Origin: Rotaria socialis | Lineage: Eukaryota; Rotifera; Eurotatoria; Philodinida; Philodinidae | NCBI GenBank assembly: GCA_905331475.1 | Contig: CAJNYU010000740.1 | Coordinates: forward strand, 28,934 to 92,933 | DNA: 64,000 bases | Direction: 5' to 3' | In this document: piece after piece, positions 42,764-53,756 of the stretch | Numbering within the stretch: position 1 is the first letter of the stretch | How the letters are laid out: each line of letters begins with the position of its first letter | Position numbers and translations under genes: made by a program | Notes under the pieces: model-generated | Databases searched by the model: none | Told to the model about the DNA's origin: nothing | Seen by the model: only the letters and a program-made list of their open reading frames with translations

Positions 42764-43263
42764 CAGGGGTGCCCTGACCATTCCAACTTTGGGGGGAGGT
42801 GTAAAAATTTTCTACTTCAAAATGCTAGGGTCACGGGTATCGCGTGAACGCAATACTTGGGGGGGGGGGGTGGGTTATAAATTCCTACTTTCCAAAAATG
42901 CTGAGGGGGAATAACCAGTGTTGCCAGATTTTCCAAGATTTTGAAAACTCCTGCATTTTCACAATTTTACCTATTTTTTCTGAACTTTTCCGAATTTTAT
43001 GGGAATTTTTCTCGATTTTTCTAAATTTTTCGGATTTGTTCTAGATTTTTCTGGAGTTTTTTCGAATTTGTCAGGAGTTTTTTGGATTTTTTGAGGATTT
43101 TGAGATTCGAATTCTGGGTTTTTGAGTTCAACATTCGCCGAGAATAACTTATGAAATCACGCTTAAGATAGTATAAGTTTTATTTTGTAAAACACAATGC
43201 AAGACAATTTTTCGAACATGGGAGGTGTTACGCCCCCCCCCTCCCCCAGTCGGGGCAACCCTG
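42764..43263. mobile_element. Degenerate hAT-like element with CAGGG termini
   Basis: The left end CAGGGGTGCCCTGACCA and the right end, reversed, CAGGGTTGCCCCGACTGG form terminal inverted repeats. Flanks ATGCCAGT and GTGCCAGC share six of eight positions, consistent with an old 8-bp duplication. G and C homopolymers occur near both ends (about 42,859 and 43,233). The middle (42,915-43,125) is a degenerate array of TTTTTCGAAT-like words. CAGGG ends with 8-bp duplications are usual for hAT elements; no transposase is present. Confidence 0.5.
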
Positions 43264-43476
43264 GTGCCAGCTTAACTTTACTTTCAAGTAAAAAAAAGTA
43301 TTTATATTTTTCAATCATAGGATTTTTCCAAATAAAAAAGAGAGAAAAATAAGAATAAATCGAAATTTAAACCGAAAAGTCATTTCGACTGTAATTTGTA
43401 GCGATTCATCTAGTTCTTATATAATAAAATAAATAAATAAATAAATAATTATTGTCTATAGCTTTTGACTCAATAC

Positions 43477-43714
43477 CAGGAGTCATTTTCAATATCTTGT
43501 TGAACATGTTGTAGACTTGATTTTGTTGAATATATTTTGATTTAATCTTATTTTTCTTTTTTATTCGAGAAAATCCTATGATTGAAAAAATATCATTATT
43601 ATCAAGATTAGTAGTTCCATAGTTAAACTCATGCTATTATATCGATTAAATCAAAACATATTCAACGAAATCAAGTCAGCAACATGTTCAACAAGATATT
43701 TAAAATGACTCCTA
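43477..43714. repeat. Foldback repeat, arms about 70 bp
   Basis: The arm at about 43,480-43,545 (AGGAGTCATTTTCAATATCT...) is matched in reverse at 43,646-43,713. Inside and to the left, a second inverted pair (TTTTCAATCATAGGATTTTT near 43,307 and its complement near 43,571) overlaps the first, so two palindromic structures interlock. No coding capacity. Confidence 0.65.
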
Positions 43715-43855
43715 CCCAGGTCAAACAGTACGGTCCGTATACGGCCGTTTACGGTTGCTTTACGACTATTTTCCGGGTGAAATTTTGCCGTAATATCTGG
43801 TGCAATAATACGGACCGTATGATCATGAGAGTACGGAGCACAAACAGCCGTAAAC
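43714..43855. repeat. TACGG/CCGTA word-repeat element, copy 1
   Basis: Starts ACCCAGGTCAAACAGTACGG and consists of clustered TACGG and CCGTA words in both orientations (GGTCCGTATACGGCCGT, CGTAATAT, ATACGGACCGTAT). Related copies lie at 55,344-55,654 and 62,650-62,916, and all carry a CCCAGGT-type terminus. It abuts the preceding foldback directly. Confidence 0.65.
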
Positions 43856-43891
43856 AATGAAAATTACAGTCGAGATGACTTTTCACTCTTA

Positions 43892-44030
43892 GTGAAAATA
43901 TGTCGGATGTGTCGTAAACTACGACACAAAGCACGACACATTCAAGTACGACATGAGGTGCTTATTGCGACACATTCTGCCAAGCAAAAACACGACGCAT
44001 TTTTCACAATACATCCGACACATTTTCATT
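43892..44030. mobile_element. Short element of TGTCGTA/TACGACA words with inverted ends
   Basis: The left end TGAAAATATGTCGGATGTGT and the right end, reversed, TGAAAATGTGTCGGATGTAT are terminal inverted repeats. The interior is a string of CGACACA/TGTCGT words (TACGACACAAAGCACGACAC, AAGTACGACAT, GCGACACATT, CACGACGCAT). About 139 bp, non-coding. Confidence 0.6.
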
Positions 44031-44204
44031 GGTTGCTTTTGAAACGCATATTTCGATATTTTTTTAAATTTAATTACATATATCTCTTTCTTTTTTGAAA
44101 ATTCAATCTGATCAGATCCTAAGATATGGCTGATTTGGAATTGGTCCGATTCCTATCAGACTATCCAGTACAGTCCTTCCCGGATCAGAGGATTATACAA
44201 ATAT

Positions 44205-44963
44205 TCGATCGGTGACATAAATGCTCGTTTCAAGCTGAAAAATGACGTTCAGGTCAAGAATGCTTAAAAACTAACCTTACGATACACACACTAAACAAAA
44301 AAACAGTAACGAAAATATCCCATTCCCCCAATAACGTCAAACCAATGTAAAAATGACTTTGCAGCGGAAAAATGAAAAACTCAATGGGAAAAATAATTTA
44401 GATAAATGAAACATCATTTTTCCTATAGAGAAAAATGCGTTCGTATGTAACCGAAATGAACGTACAGGTATTCGGGTTAGGAGAAAAAGGAGTTTGCACG
44501 GTACTAAGGCTGTTGGAAAAATTTACAATCAGTTAGATTTTGGTTGACTTTGGTTAAAACAATGATGGGTAAATTTGCATGAAGATGGGATGCCGAAAAT
44601 CACTTACGATACAAGCGAAAGCTGTCACGATTTTGTGATGATGCGTGACGAATGTAAAAGAGCTGATAAGAAATTTGGTTTCAATGAATCGTTGGGAAAG
44701 AAGGAATGTGAAGAATGAAAATAAAAATGAAAACTGCTCATATTTGGTGTTTGTCAAGTTCTGTATAGCATGGAATATGATGTATGTGCACGGATATCTT
44801 TTCTGAACAGTGACGACAAAAGTACTCGATATGGATTTAGTATACACACGTTGACTTATACTTATATAGTTTGTCTTCTGTTACAGACAGAACGGAACGA
44901 GAATTCATTTTCGACCTGAACGGCAGTTTTTCGCTTGAAGTGAACATTTATCTCACCGATCGA
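44205..44963. mobile_element. About 760-bp element with 50-bp inverted ends
   Basis: The left terminus CGATCGGTGACATAAATGCT and the following CGTTTCAAGCTGAAAAATGA are matched in reverse at 44,912-44,963. The interior has no long open frame; a 97-codon minus frame at 44,554-44,847 is Phe/Ser-rich with no family cue. Non-autonomous DNA element is the best reading. Confidence 0.55.
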
Positions 44964-45054
44964 TTTTTTGTCTATTACTGCATTAAAAACAAATTTTAAG
45001 AGAAGAAACATTTATTGCAATTGTTTTTCTGAAAAATATACTTTCAATTTTGAC

Positions 45055-45617
45055 TAGGGATGCACCAATTCCAATTCTTGGCTGGGAATTGGTCGGAATT
45101 GGTCTGTAACCGGTATAGAATTGGCTCTAAATGAGTGTAGAATTAACTGAAATTGATAGTACAATTGATTAGTCTTGACTAGCAAGTGCTTGAATTTGTC
45201 AAAAATAAAATAAAGAAAGTGGGACGTATAAGGCCTTAAATCTGAAAATTGAGATTTTTATCATAAAAGCTACAGCTTGAGCCACAATTAATAACATATT
45301 TGGAATCAGCACAAAAAACTGACTCGAACAATGTATATTTTAAATACTTTCGGCAACTTCTTTTTTCTACCAAAGATTCACCTGGAGTACCCCTCAGGGT
45401 TCAGCCGTTTTTGATGTACTGGGTTCGGGTCCGNTACGTCCCACTTTCTTTATTTTATTTTTGACAAATTCAAGCACTTGCTAGTCAAGACTAATCAATT
45501 GTACTATCAATTTCAGTTAATTCTACACTCATTTAGAGCCAATTCTATACCGGTTTCAGACCAATTCCGACCAATTCTAGGAATTGAATAGACTCGAATT
45601 TGAATTGGTGCATCCCG
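45055..45617. mobile_element. hAT-like foldback element with flanking duplication and assembly N
   Basis: The terminus TAGGGATGCACCAATTCCAA is mirrored by GAATTGGTGCATCCCGA on the right. The arms (about 45,055-45,234 and 45,436-45,617) are close inverted copies about 180 bp long. Both flanks read AATTTTGAC (45,046-45,054 and 45,618-45,626), fitting an 8- or 9-bp target duplication; hAT elements make 8 bp. The 200-bp centre contains the ambiguous base near 45,435, at the very point where the right arm starts, and a copy of the GGGTTCGGGTCCG motif also present at 45,787. No transposase. Confidence 0.75.
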
Positions 45618-45761
45618 AATTTTGACCTTTTCGAAAGTTAAAGTTTAAGGTATGCTTGTTTTAGCTTTAAATTAAAATTCAAAGATTTAAGTTGAGGTAC
45701 GCTACTTTAAATTGAATAATTTCATCAGAGTAGTTTCAAAGCTATAGTATCACCACTAGTA

Positions 45762-45985
45762 TGGGTCCAACCGTTTTTGATGTACTGGGTTCGGGTCCGG
45801 GTCTGGGTCCAAACATTCTTGGACCTGGCGGGCTCTTGTCAGGCGTGACCGTGACCGCTTTGCATGCCCCTACTATTTATCTATTGATCTACTTACCTAC
45901 CTACTTATCTATATGCGGATGGGTAACACTTTGGTTTATGGAAAATCCCAATGATATTATCACTGAGATATGTCATGTATTGGAT
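45762..45985. repeat. Inverted partner of the 41.7-kb repeat
   Basis: Shares with 41,745-42,090, in opposite orientation, the GGGTCC/GGACCT-rich end, the GGGCTCTTGTCAGGCGTGAC segment, a CTTACCTACC microsatellite and the block AATGATATTATCACTGAGAT. The GTTTTTGATGTACTGGGTTC motif also occurs at 45,407 inside the neighbouring element. Confidence 0.6.
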
Positions 45986-47371
45986 TTTAATTATATTCAA
46001 TAAAAACTGCAGCTTTGTCGAAATAACAGTCAACATTCCTCGTTGTTCGCTCGGATTTTAATACCGCGGTCACATATCGAGATTTCTCGTGAAAAACTGC
46101 CACAGAATCAATAGAAATTTTTAAAATTCTTGTATGGTCCATCAGTGCGCTATGTAATGTACCGGATAAGAAATGGATTGAAAAACTTAGTGTAAGACTT
46201 GAAATGAATCAGAATGATGACATTACCAGTTTGATAGAGCACAGTTTGCTTTAATAGATTTGCTATTCAGTTTACTTCACACTAGTCAATTAGAAGGGAA
46301 AGACTATCAACAACATTGTAGATCATAAATTTTCAGCCAACTCTGGCGATATATTCGTCAAACTTGATCACTTAGGTTGATGTCCATTTCCAAGTTCACT
46401 ACAACTTTCAGCGCTTGTAGAGCCTATTTTGCTAAAAATGATTCAACCCAGTTTATTTCCAGTTTTTTCCACTACCTTAAACATAAACAATAACTTAAAT
46501 AGTGATTTGAGTACAGAATTTTATATTCAGCAATAAAATTTAGAAGATAAAAGTGATTAATATTTTTTCAGAGAGTATAGTCTCTAAAGAAAGAACAACC
46601 TAGTGTCTCAGCATTTTACAGATTCTTTCCCTTGAAAACTAGCAATCATTTGTATCTTTTTATATTCTTGCTGGAAAGTAAACTCTCTATGCTGTTTGCT
46701 AGTGGAATTTTTCTTAGACTTTATGAGAACGAAAAAAATTGCAAATAAACTCAGCCGAATAATTTTGAGAGTCACTGGATAAATGTTTTTAATATTTTTT
46801 CTCTTCAAAATAAGAACTGCGGAGAAACCTGATCCGTGTATATTGTAAAACGAATTTTGTTTTATCGAATTCATAAGGTTTTTATTTTGGGTCATTCGAT
46901 GTTTTAATTATTTCTCAATTTGTTTTTTTCATCAACCATATTTTCCTTGTGCATTACATAACATCATATAAAAGTTATACGGATATTTAAGAATTCTCGT
47001 CAATTTCAATCAAATTTCGGCTCAATTTCTCATGTGATCTAAGCATATACGTAATTAGTATTTCAATTTGCATCTTTGTTTCGAAAAAAGTGTTCTTATT
47101 TATACATAATGACAAGCAAGACTCAAAACAAGCAATTTACATTTGTCTTTTGATTAGAAGATCACTCGGTCTGGTTCCCATTTTATATATGTAAACCCTT
47201 ACCCTCATCTTCACTATCCATTGAAATCCATTTCTGAAAAAGAAAAATTCGGGACTAGAAGCATGAACTCTTATTTTCTTCGTTAAATAGGTAGGTCAGT
47301 CTATTTTTCGATTGAAACAATCGCCCACAGTCACATTAACTAGCTTCACTGTTGAAATACTTTCAGTAAAG
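45986..47371. other. Intergenic stretch downstream of the NMNAT-like gene
   Basis: No gene supported. A 95-codon minus frame at 46,608-46,895 is Lys/Asn/Phe-rich without recognisable features. Confidence 0.45.
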
Positions 47372-48322
47372 TCAACGGAAATGAAAGTTCATGGACTTTA
47401 AACGATCAGCTACAGAAGCGTACGTAAACTGTGTAATATCATACGACGAGTTTTCCCAGCAACGTCGAATTTCAGTCGAACTTATGTCGATAAGGTCTTT
47501 ACGTTCGCCTTCTAAAGGAACATAGATGATGTTAGATGATTCATCAAATGTGGAGATATGCCGTTCGTCGCATTGCTTGCGATAGATAACTGCGCATTTA
47601 ATATATTTTTCTCTGGCCAAACGTCTGACATCGGGACATTTGTTGAAATGATCCAGACCGCAGACATAAACCACGTAGATTGGATTCCTGAAAAGTCGAT
47701 CAGAACCGACAAGAGCTGAATTTATATATTGGCGAAGTGCCTCAGTCGTTGGACCGAAATCGACAAAGCCGTGGTGATATTCACTCTCAGCTCGAGATAC
47801 ACTAAGCCAATGTGAAGCTGTCGTTTCACGCTCATGTTCTCTGATCGCTAGTTCACAAAGATCACATCGATCACAGCCTGGTATTGTTGCTTTGCCTAAT
47901 TTACCACGCACGTATAAATCACTGAATATTATAGATAGCAAGATGGTTATTGATCGATTTATTAAGTGAACACTTACTGAGTAGGAGAAAGATAGCCTAC
48001 GAGAACATTCCACCGCGGACTGTTTCGTTCAAGATGTTTCTTCACTAGTTCTAAATTTTTTATGTGAGAACGATGAACAGGATTCAATGAACCGGTCGTT
48101 AACAAAACGCAACTAAACTTAGTCAAAAAACAACAGAGCATTTCTAAAGAATTATTTTCAATCTCACTTATAAAGATAATCACACGATTTGTATTCTTCA
48201 CACCGTCTCATTAGATTTGCAAGGTCTGTATTTGCTTCATTAAAAAGTCCTGGAACAACACTATATTTCCATTCGTTAGCAAAATTGTCGCATGGTTTGT
48301 CTTTTTCTTTGTTTTGGCACAT
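47372..48322 (-). CDS. Nicotinamide/nicotinate mononucleotide adenylyltransferase-like
   Basis: Three exons: 48322-48168, 48112-47978, 47921-47372, with 55- and 56-bp introns; 279 residues. The nucleotidyltransferase signature is TGSLNPVHRSHI (58-69), with both histidines of the H-x-x-H element. SPTHD, formed across the second splice, matches the NMNAT SPxxD block. ISSTEIRR (243-250) is the second family signature near the C-terminus. Such enzymes join NMN or NaMN with ATP to make (deamido-)NAD. The NPVHRSH pattern is nearer bacterial NadD-type than the NMHLR form of animal NMNATs, so an unusual origin is possible. The N-terminal 50 residues are polar and Cys-rich (MCQNKEKDKPC); the start is uncertain because it rests on a frame closed by an upstream stop. 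Confidence 0.8.
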
Positions 48323-49019
48323 TGAGTCGATCGATCGAGAACATGATCCATTGGCTTAGTACAAAAAATATAGTTAAATGAAAATCTTTAAGAATACAAT
48401 GTCATTAATAGAATGTTAAATTACAGATCGATGCTATTCTTTCAAAGCATGAACGAAAACCTTAAGAGTACATTTTATAAAGGCCTGGAAATTTCACAGC
48501 TATTTGACACTGGCTAATACGTAATAAATTCATATAATAACAGACTAACAAAAACGCTCTGAATTTTTCGCGCATCAATTCACTTATCAATGATTCAACA
48601 AATAGAGTGGTGAAAATTGCAAAAAATTGTTATAAAAACTTCTTTCTAACTGAAATTTTTCTGTTTAAGACGGTCATTTTCAAACTATGTATAAATAAGA
48701 AGAACGTCAAAAAAAATGTGCGTACACAACTCAATGAACCATTTGACAGGTCTGTGAAAAATGATTTCAGTAATCTATGAGTGTACCGCAAATTATGATC
48801 AAAAATAGAGAAAAGTAACTCGTATTGCAAAACGTGGGTATGCCACTGTTGTTTCTCAAAGAATTGCTGTCATAAACTTTTCTTGAACTGACGACGAAGC
48901 CACCTCAACTGGCAAATCGTTTTCAGAACCGAGATTATATTCATTCTTTACTCATGAAAAAAGTTCAAAAAAAGGAACGAGTGAGAAAGCATTGTCGAGA
49001 TAAAAGACTGCATTGTGCC
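48323..49019. other. Upstream region of the NMNAT-like gene
   Basis: AT-rich, no gene recognised. Presumably contains the promoter of the minus-strand gene. Confidence 0.4.
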
Positions 49020-49340
49020 GACGCTTTTTAGACTCGTTTGTGTGATGAAAAACGCGTCCTTCTTATTTAAAAGAATGCATTCTAATATGCTAAAAGCGTT
49101 GTGTTAGAAGAGCAATTCTTGAGTGGAAAGTCGCGTTTCAAAAGAGCGCTAAAAGCGTTCCATAGGAACACGTTTTTCGCGGTAAGAACGCGTTCTTATT
49201 TAGAAGAAAAAAAAATCATTTTTTATGTATTTTCAACTTTCGGATGGTCTCGAACGCTTTTTTTTGCTATTCGTATTGGTTCTCAGGCTGCTGGTTCCTC
49301 TATTCGAATACTTGCGTTCGCACTGAACGCGTTCTAATTC
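49020..49340. repeat. AACGCGTT word-repeat element, copy 1
   Basis: Dense in the palindromic word AACGCGTT and near variants (AAAACGCGTCC, AAAAGCGTT, AGAACGCGTTCTTATT, GAACGCTT, TGAACGCGTTCTAAT) in an otherwise AT-rich context. A related dense stretch lies at 51,035-51,500. Open frames across it are chance. Confidence 0.6.
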
Positions 49341-49413
49341 GTTTTGTTTTGTTTTTACTACCGTAGAGTGGATTCGACTAGATAAACTTGTAGTTTCGAA
49401 ATAGTGAATATCC

Positions 49414-50097
49414 CCCTAGACAAACATCTTGCAAGCAAGATCTTGGTCAAGATACAACGTACAAGGTACAGATATGTTAACAGATATTGGACATTCAGGT
49501 ACAAGATAACTGTATTATCTTGAACCAAAGATCTAATTACAGATCTTACATAAGAATCCATTAAATCTTGGATGCACACTAAAATAATACCTGCTGCATT
49601 CTTTAATATTTTTTCAATTTATTTTCATTTTAATTATTCTTCTCCCGAATTCCAGCAAGTCAGATGTTGGGATCTGGCTGGCTATAAATTGGTCCGATAT
49701 CCGTCGGACCAATTAGGGAAGTCCTCCCTTGGTCATCGATCGAGATCAGCATTCTCTCGAATAATCGAGAAATAGTTGAGCAAAGAAAATTTTGAAAATT
49801 TGTGTTTCGTATGTTCAATCATGCTGTTTATATACAGCTGTGTATGCATTTAAAAAACGGTGAATGACTAGAGAGCATGTAAATACACTAATGATGGCGC
49901 TTTCTGTTTCGCTCAAGATCTTATCAGAAGATAATAGTACACGATATTTTTTCCATGATCTTGCCAAGATCTTAAGCACAGATTTATCTGATACAACCAA
50001 GATATGTACATACAAATTATCTTTCCAAGATCTTGATAAGATATTACTTACCGATCCCAATATTTGAAGATCTTGCTTACAAGATGTTCGACTAGGG
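49414..50097. mobile_element. CCCTAG-ended element made of CAAGATCTTG words
   Basis: The left end CCCTAGACAAACATCTTGCA and the right end, reversed, CCCTAGTCGAACATCTTGTA are terminal inverted repeats. The interior repeats AAGATCTT/CAAGATCTTG in many variants and includes a palindromic segment around ATTGGTCCGAT...GTCGGACCAATT (49,690-49,715). Same termini as 16,370-16,690. Non-coding; 684 bp. Confidence 0.65.
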
Positions 50098-51034
50098 CCG
50101 AATGAACTCACTTACGTATGTTTGAAGTGCTAAATTTTCAATTTGTATTAAACAAAATTTATTCTGACTTGACGAAATTTAAACTTAAGACTGATCCATT
50201 TAGGTTTACGAAAAATTTAATAAATTCAAAAATAAATTTAAAGAACTTTACTTTCTTTTAAAATAAAATATTGAAAATTTAACGTTTTAATATTTTTTGA
50301 CATTTAATAAAAGTTTTCTAATCTAGCTTACGTTAATAAAAATTCAATACAAAACTGTTCAAATTCAATTAAAATTCATGTAATTAGACTTAAATATTTC
50401 TTAGGCGATTTAAACTCATTTACTGTGATTTTTATCGAATTTAAGTCTAATTAAATTGGTTTAAATTGAATTTGCATTGTACGATCGATTTGAGTAAATA
50501 TAATTTTTTTGTTAATTTTAAAAAGTTAAATTCATTATAAATTTAAATCGACAAAAGCTAAATTTAATAGAAATTAATTAGAAATCGATGGACAATTCTG
50601 ATTTTTATTATGAGCAAAAATAAGCGATGTGTTCGATGGCAAATAAAAATGTGATAAATACATTTGAGGCATACACTAGTATGACTTTTGAAAAATTTCT
50701 GTTTAATGTTTAAAATCAATTGAAACTTTCCCGATTACTATTTTTCAAATAAAAGAAAGAATATACGATTTGAGAATGTACATAAAAAAAAGCATGAGAT
50801 TAGCGAATTCGTTTGATAAAAAAAACTAGTTTAGGAAAAAGGAAAATCGTTTATTACAAAACTCTAGATAGATGATCACTCTGCTTAAGAAGACACTACC
50901 TTTCAGTGCATTGCAACAGAAAGAAATTTTTTCATGTTGACACATACTTCTTAATTTACATAGCACTTTCATTACATGTATTCCGATATATTTCAAGTAA
51001 TAAATTCCATTAGGTTAAAATGAGCATTTTTTCA
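50098..51034. repeat. AT-word tract (AAATTTAAATTT type) and flanking DNA
   Basis: From about 50,110 to 50,600 the sequence is a degenerate string of AATTTAAATT-type words on both strands, denser than the surrounding AT-rich DNA. From 50,640 on it is ordinary AT-rich DNA with no gene. Confidence 0.4.
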
Positions 51035-51390
51035 TTGTATAAAAAAACGCGCTCTGAAATTTGCCAAACAAGTTTTTCAGTATACGTTTTCAAGCGTTTT
51101 TTGGAGAAAAGGGTTTTCTAACTATAAGAACGAGTTACTCGTGAACAAGTTGAAACGCATATAAGTTGAAAGCGGGTGTGCGATAAGAGACGCCTTCACT
51201 ATTAACGTACTCAATATGATAAAAACGCGTTGCTTACCAACAAGTATGCGCTCGAACGCGTTCAAAATTTTGAGAAGCTCGTCTGAACCCATCAATTTGT
51301 TCTTAGAACGCGTTTGTAGTCGATAAAATACGTTCGATTTTTTCGAAAACGCGTTCTTCCACGTTCATTATAAGGAATATTTTCCATGGG
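51035..51390. repeat. AACGCGTT word-repeat element, copy 2
   Basis: Many variants of AACGCGTT (AAAAAACGCGCTC, AAAACGCGTTGC, GAACGCGTTCAAAA, AGAACGCGTTTG, AAAACGCGTTCTTCC). It continues into the adjoining foldback arms, which also carry AAAACGCGTTCCT and AACACGTTTT. Confidence 0.6.
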
Positions 51391-51868
51391 TAGGTTCTAA
51401 GTGAGAAATACAAAAAGTCTAAAGGAGTTTGATGCTCCAACCGGTTGGCTCTGAAAAAACGAGTTCTTTATTTTATCTTGTACCAAAAAAACGCGTTCCT
51501 AATCTTACATGCAGCTGAAAGTTGCTACAAATAGTTCACTTAATGAAACTATTTCATTGGGAATATTTGAGATCTGTTGGTCACTAAGAGCCTGAACTAC
51601 CGATCAAAGGAGAGATTATTAGGAATATGGTCAATAGCATAAAACATTTCATGTCTATCTCTCAGGCTGTTAGTGATCAACAGATCTCAACCTTTCAGAA
51701 TGAAATAATTTCATAAAGTGAATTATTTATACCAACTTTCAGCTGAATTTAAGGGTAAGAACACGTTTTTTTTTGATACAAGATAAAATAGCGAACTCGT
51801 TTTTCAGAGACAAACGGTCAGAGCATCAAACTCCTTTAAATTTTTTATTTCTCACTTAGAGCCTACAG
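51391..51868. mobile_element. Large foldback with about 205-bp arms
   Basis: The left arm (51,391-51,595, starting TAGGTTCTAAGTGAGAAATA) and right arm (51,662-51,868) are imperfect inverted copies over about 205 bp with a 66-bp loop. The match includes GAGATCTGTTG next to the loop and AAAGGAGTTTGATGCTC near the outer end. Arms differ by point changes and small gaps, so the element is not recent. No open frame. Confidence 0.75.
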
Positions 51869-52611
51869 AATGAATATACTCTCGATTCTAAAACGATTGG
51901 TTAGTGGAAGAAGTTCTCTCATAGGTGAAGCGTAACATCTATTGAACAATCACTTGAAAGGGATGCTTAGGGTGAAACTTTCAGCAGTCTTTCTTTCAAT
52001 CAGTAGTAACAACATATAATTTTTACCTGAAAAATATGAACACCTGGCGACTTTTATTTAGAAAACATTAGTGAATAATGAGCGAAACTTCTTGCATTTA
52101 AGAATGACTGTTGAACTTTATTCGAACTATATTTAGAGGCTAAGCTAGTGGGAGTAGTAAAATATTCCGTGCTGTTCAGTCGCTTTCTCGAATATAATCT
52201 TGAATGCTTAAATATTAAGCTGCTTTATTCTAGTCATCCAGAATACAAAGAAACGAAAGTGTAAACTTAGAGAACAGACATGTTAATAAAATTTTTCAAT
52301 TGAGTCTAGCTGCTCACTTTCATCAAAATTTACAGGAATGAACTCGATATTTCCCAAATATCAACATTCACCATTGCACCTTTTGTGATAAAATATTTTG
52401 CAGATGCGATTTGTGCAATTAGTCTATGCATCACAAAGATCGATCAATAGAATGACGACAGATGAAAAGGCTTCCGTCTTAATGCCTCACTATCTTCTTA
52501 TATGCTTCTGTTTTTTAAATACGATCTGTATTCTTGATTTATTGAACCATTGTTCTATGCAAATCTGCTAGTGAAATTCTGCGCACATCAGTACTTGTAT
52601 CGAATTGATCT
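51869..52611. other. Intergenic stretch
   Basis: No gene or clear repeat. It might contain the 3' exon(s) of the adjoining minus-strand gene, but none could be recognised. Confidence 0.35.
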
Positions 52612-53298
52612 TTAACCTTTCTTTTCAGGAATAATAAAGTGTGTATTGATTCTGTTCTTACCTATCTTCAATGTTGATTTCTCTTCTGTATTTATATTAT
52701 GCTTTTTGTTCAACTGATTGGCACAATTTGGCTCTGTACTCGGCTTTAACGAATTGCTCTCAATTGCTTTCCACAAATCTTTAATTGCCTTTGAACGTTC
52801 ACGTCCATAGTTCACATCAAGTACAAATTCCGAATAATTTCGAAGATACTTAGATTTCATCTTATTTTCATAACCGTTGGTAACGCAAATTGCAGGCACT
52901 TTCCCATCGCAGAAAGTAGAGACCATGAAAGAAAAATTAGTATAGGCTGTCGTATTCAAATTATCGTTATTTGCGATGAACAAAATTAAATGAATTCCAT
53001 CAGTTAGATAGTTTTCCAATTGATCCTTAATCAGTGACTGCTGACTCTTACCATTTGTATGAAGATCCACTTGGTTAAGTATAGTAGCATTAGTAAAAAA
53101 ATATGCACAATCGCCGCGTATGCAAGGATCAAATTCTATAAAATCGTTTCTTGTATGTTTTGTTAAACGTTGTTCATGGAAATCCAGATGGCTGAGTTCC
53201 TGTATAACACTTGACTTCACATCATCGGTAGAATCAATGACAAAGATTCGTCGATACATATCTTGTGCTTTAACTAAATCAGAAAAAACGAGATGCAT
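52612..53298 (-). CDS. Hypothetical protein, probably fragmentary
   Basis: A 228-residue frame with real-gene composition. A hydrophobic strand-like segment GIHLILFIANNDN is followed by SFMVSTFCDGKVPAICVTNG, an alternation that recalls the second half of a P-loop GTPase fold, where a TNGYEN would sit at the NKxD position. No P-loop or other nucleotide motif is present, so the call stays hypothetical. The first codons (MHLVFSDL) overlap a good acceptor (TTTTTTCTGATTTAG), and near the end TTGAAGATAG|GTAAGA is a good donor. The true gene may therefore have more exons on both sides, or this may be a single retained exon of a decayed gene. Confidence 0.45.
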   Translation of the reverse strand: MHLVFSDLVKAQDMYRRIFVIDSTDDVKSSVIQELSHLDFHEQRLTKHTRNDFIEFDPCIRGDCAYFFTNATILNQVDLHTNGKSQQSLIKDQLENYLTDGIHLILFIANNDNLNTTAYTNFSFMVSTFCDGKVPAICVTNGYENKMKSKYLRNYSEFVLDVNYGRERSKAIKDLWKAIESNSLKPSTEPNCANQLNKKHNINTEEKSTLKIGKNRINTHFIIPEKKG

Positions 53299-53756
53299 AA
53301 AAAAATAACTGGATGATGAAAGGATGTAAGCCAGTGTGAGTGTGAGGGGCTGCTGAAAAAGTTATTTTATTCAAATTTTGATTGAATTAATTTATTGACG
53401 TTCGTATTCTAAATTCACCTGGGCAATATTAGAATTCCAATTTTGCTGACGCAGATTAAGAATCTGGGCAAATTGAAATTTCGTCTAAAACATTTATTCA
53501 AAACACAATCGAAAGAAGCCACTCTTGAGCTAAGGTATTAAATATTGATAAAGTTGGAAATCTTTTGAACATTTACACGGGCTTTGATCCGCTTGTTTTT
53601 CTTGCAAGCGTTTCGCCACAATCAATAGATATTGATGCGCCCCCACTAAGATTACCAACAGTGTTCGAGTACCCTAGAGTCGTGAATTGATTGCAAATTG
53701 GGAACTGAAAAATCAATTAACCCGAGCAAGTGATAATAAACCAAAGCATATTAACA

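Noticed and set aside
52612..53298. Assignment as a GTPase (GIMAP/AIG1 type)
   Set aside because: Only a general alternating pattern is seen; the P-loop and switch motifs are absent, so the name is not supported.
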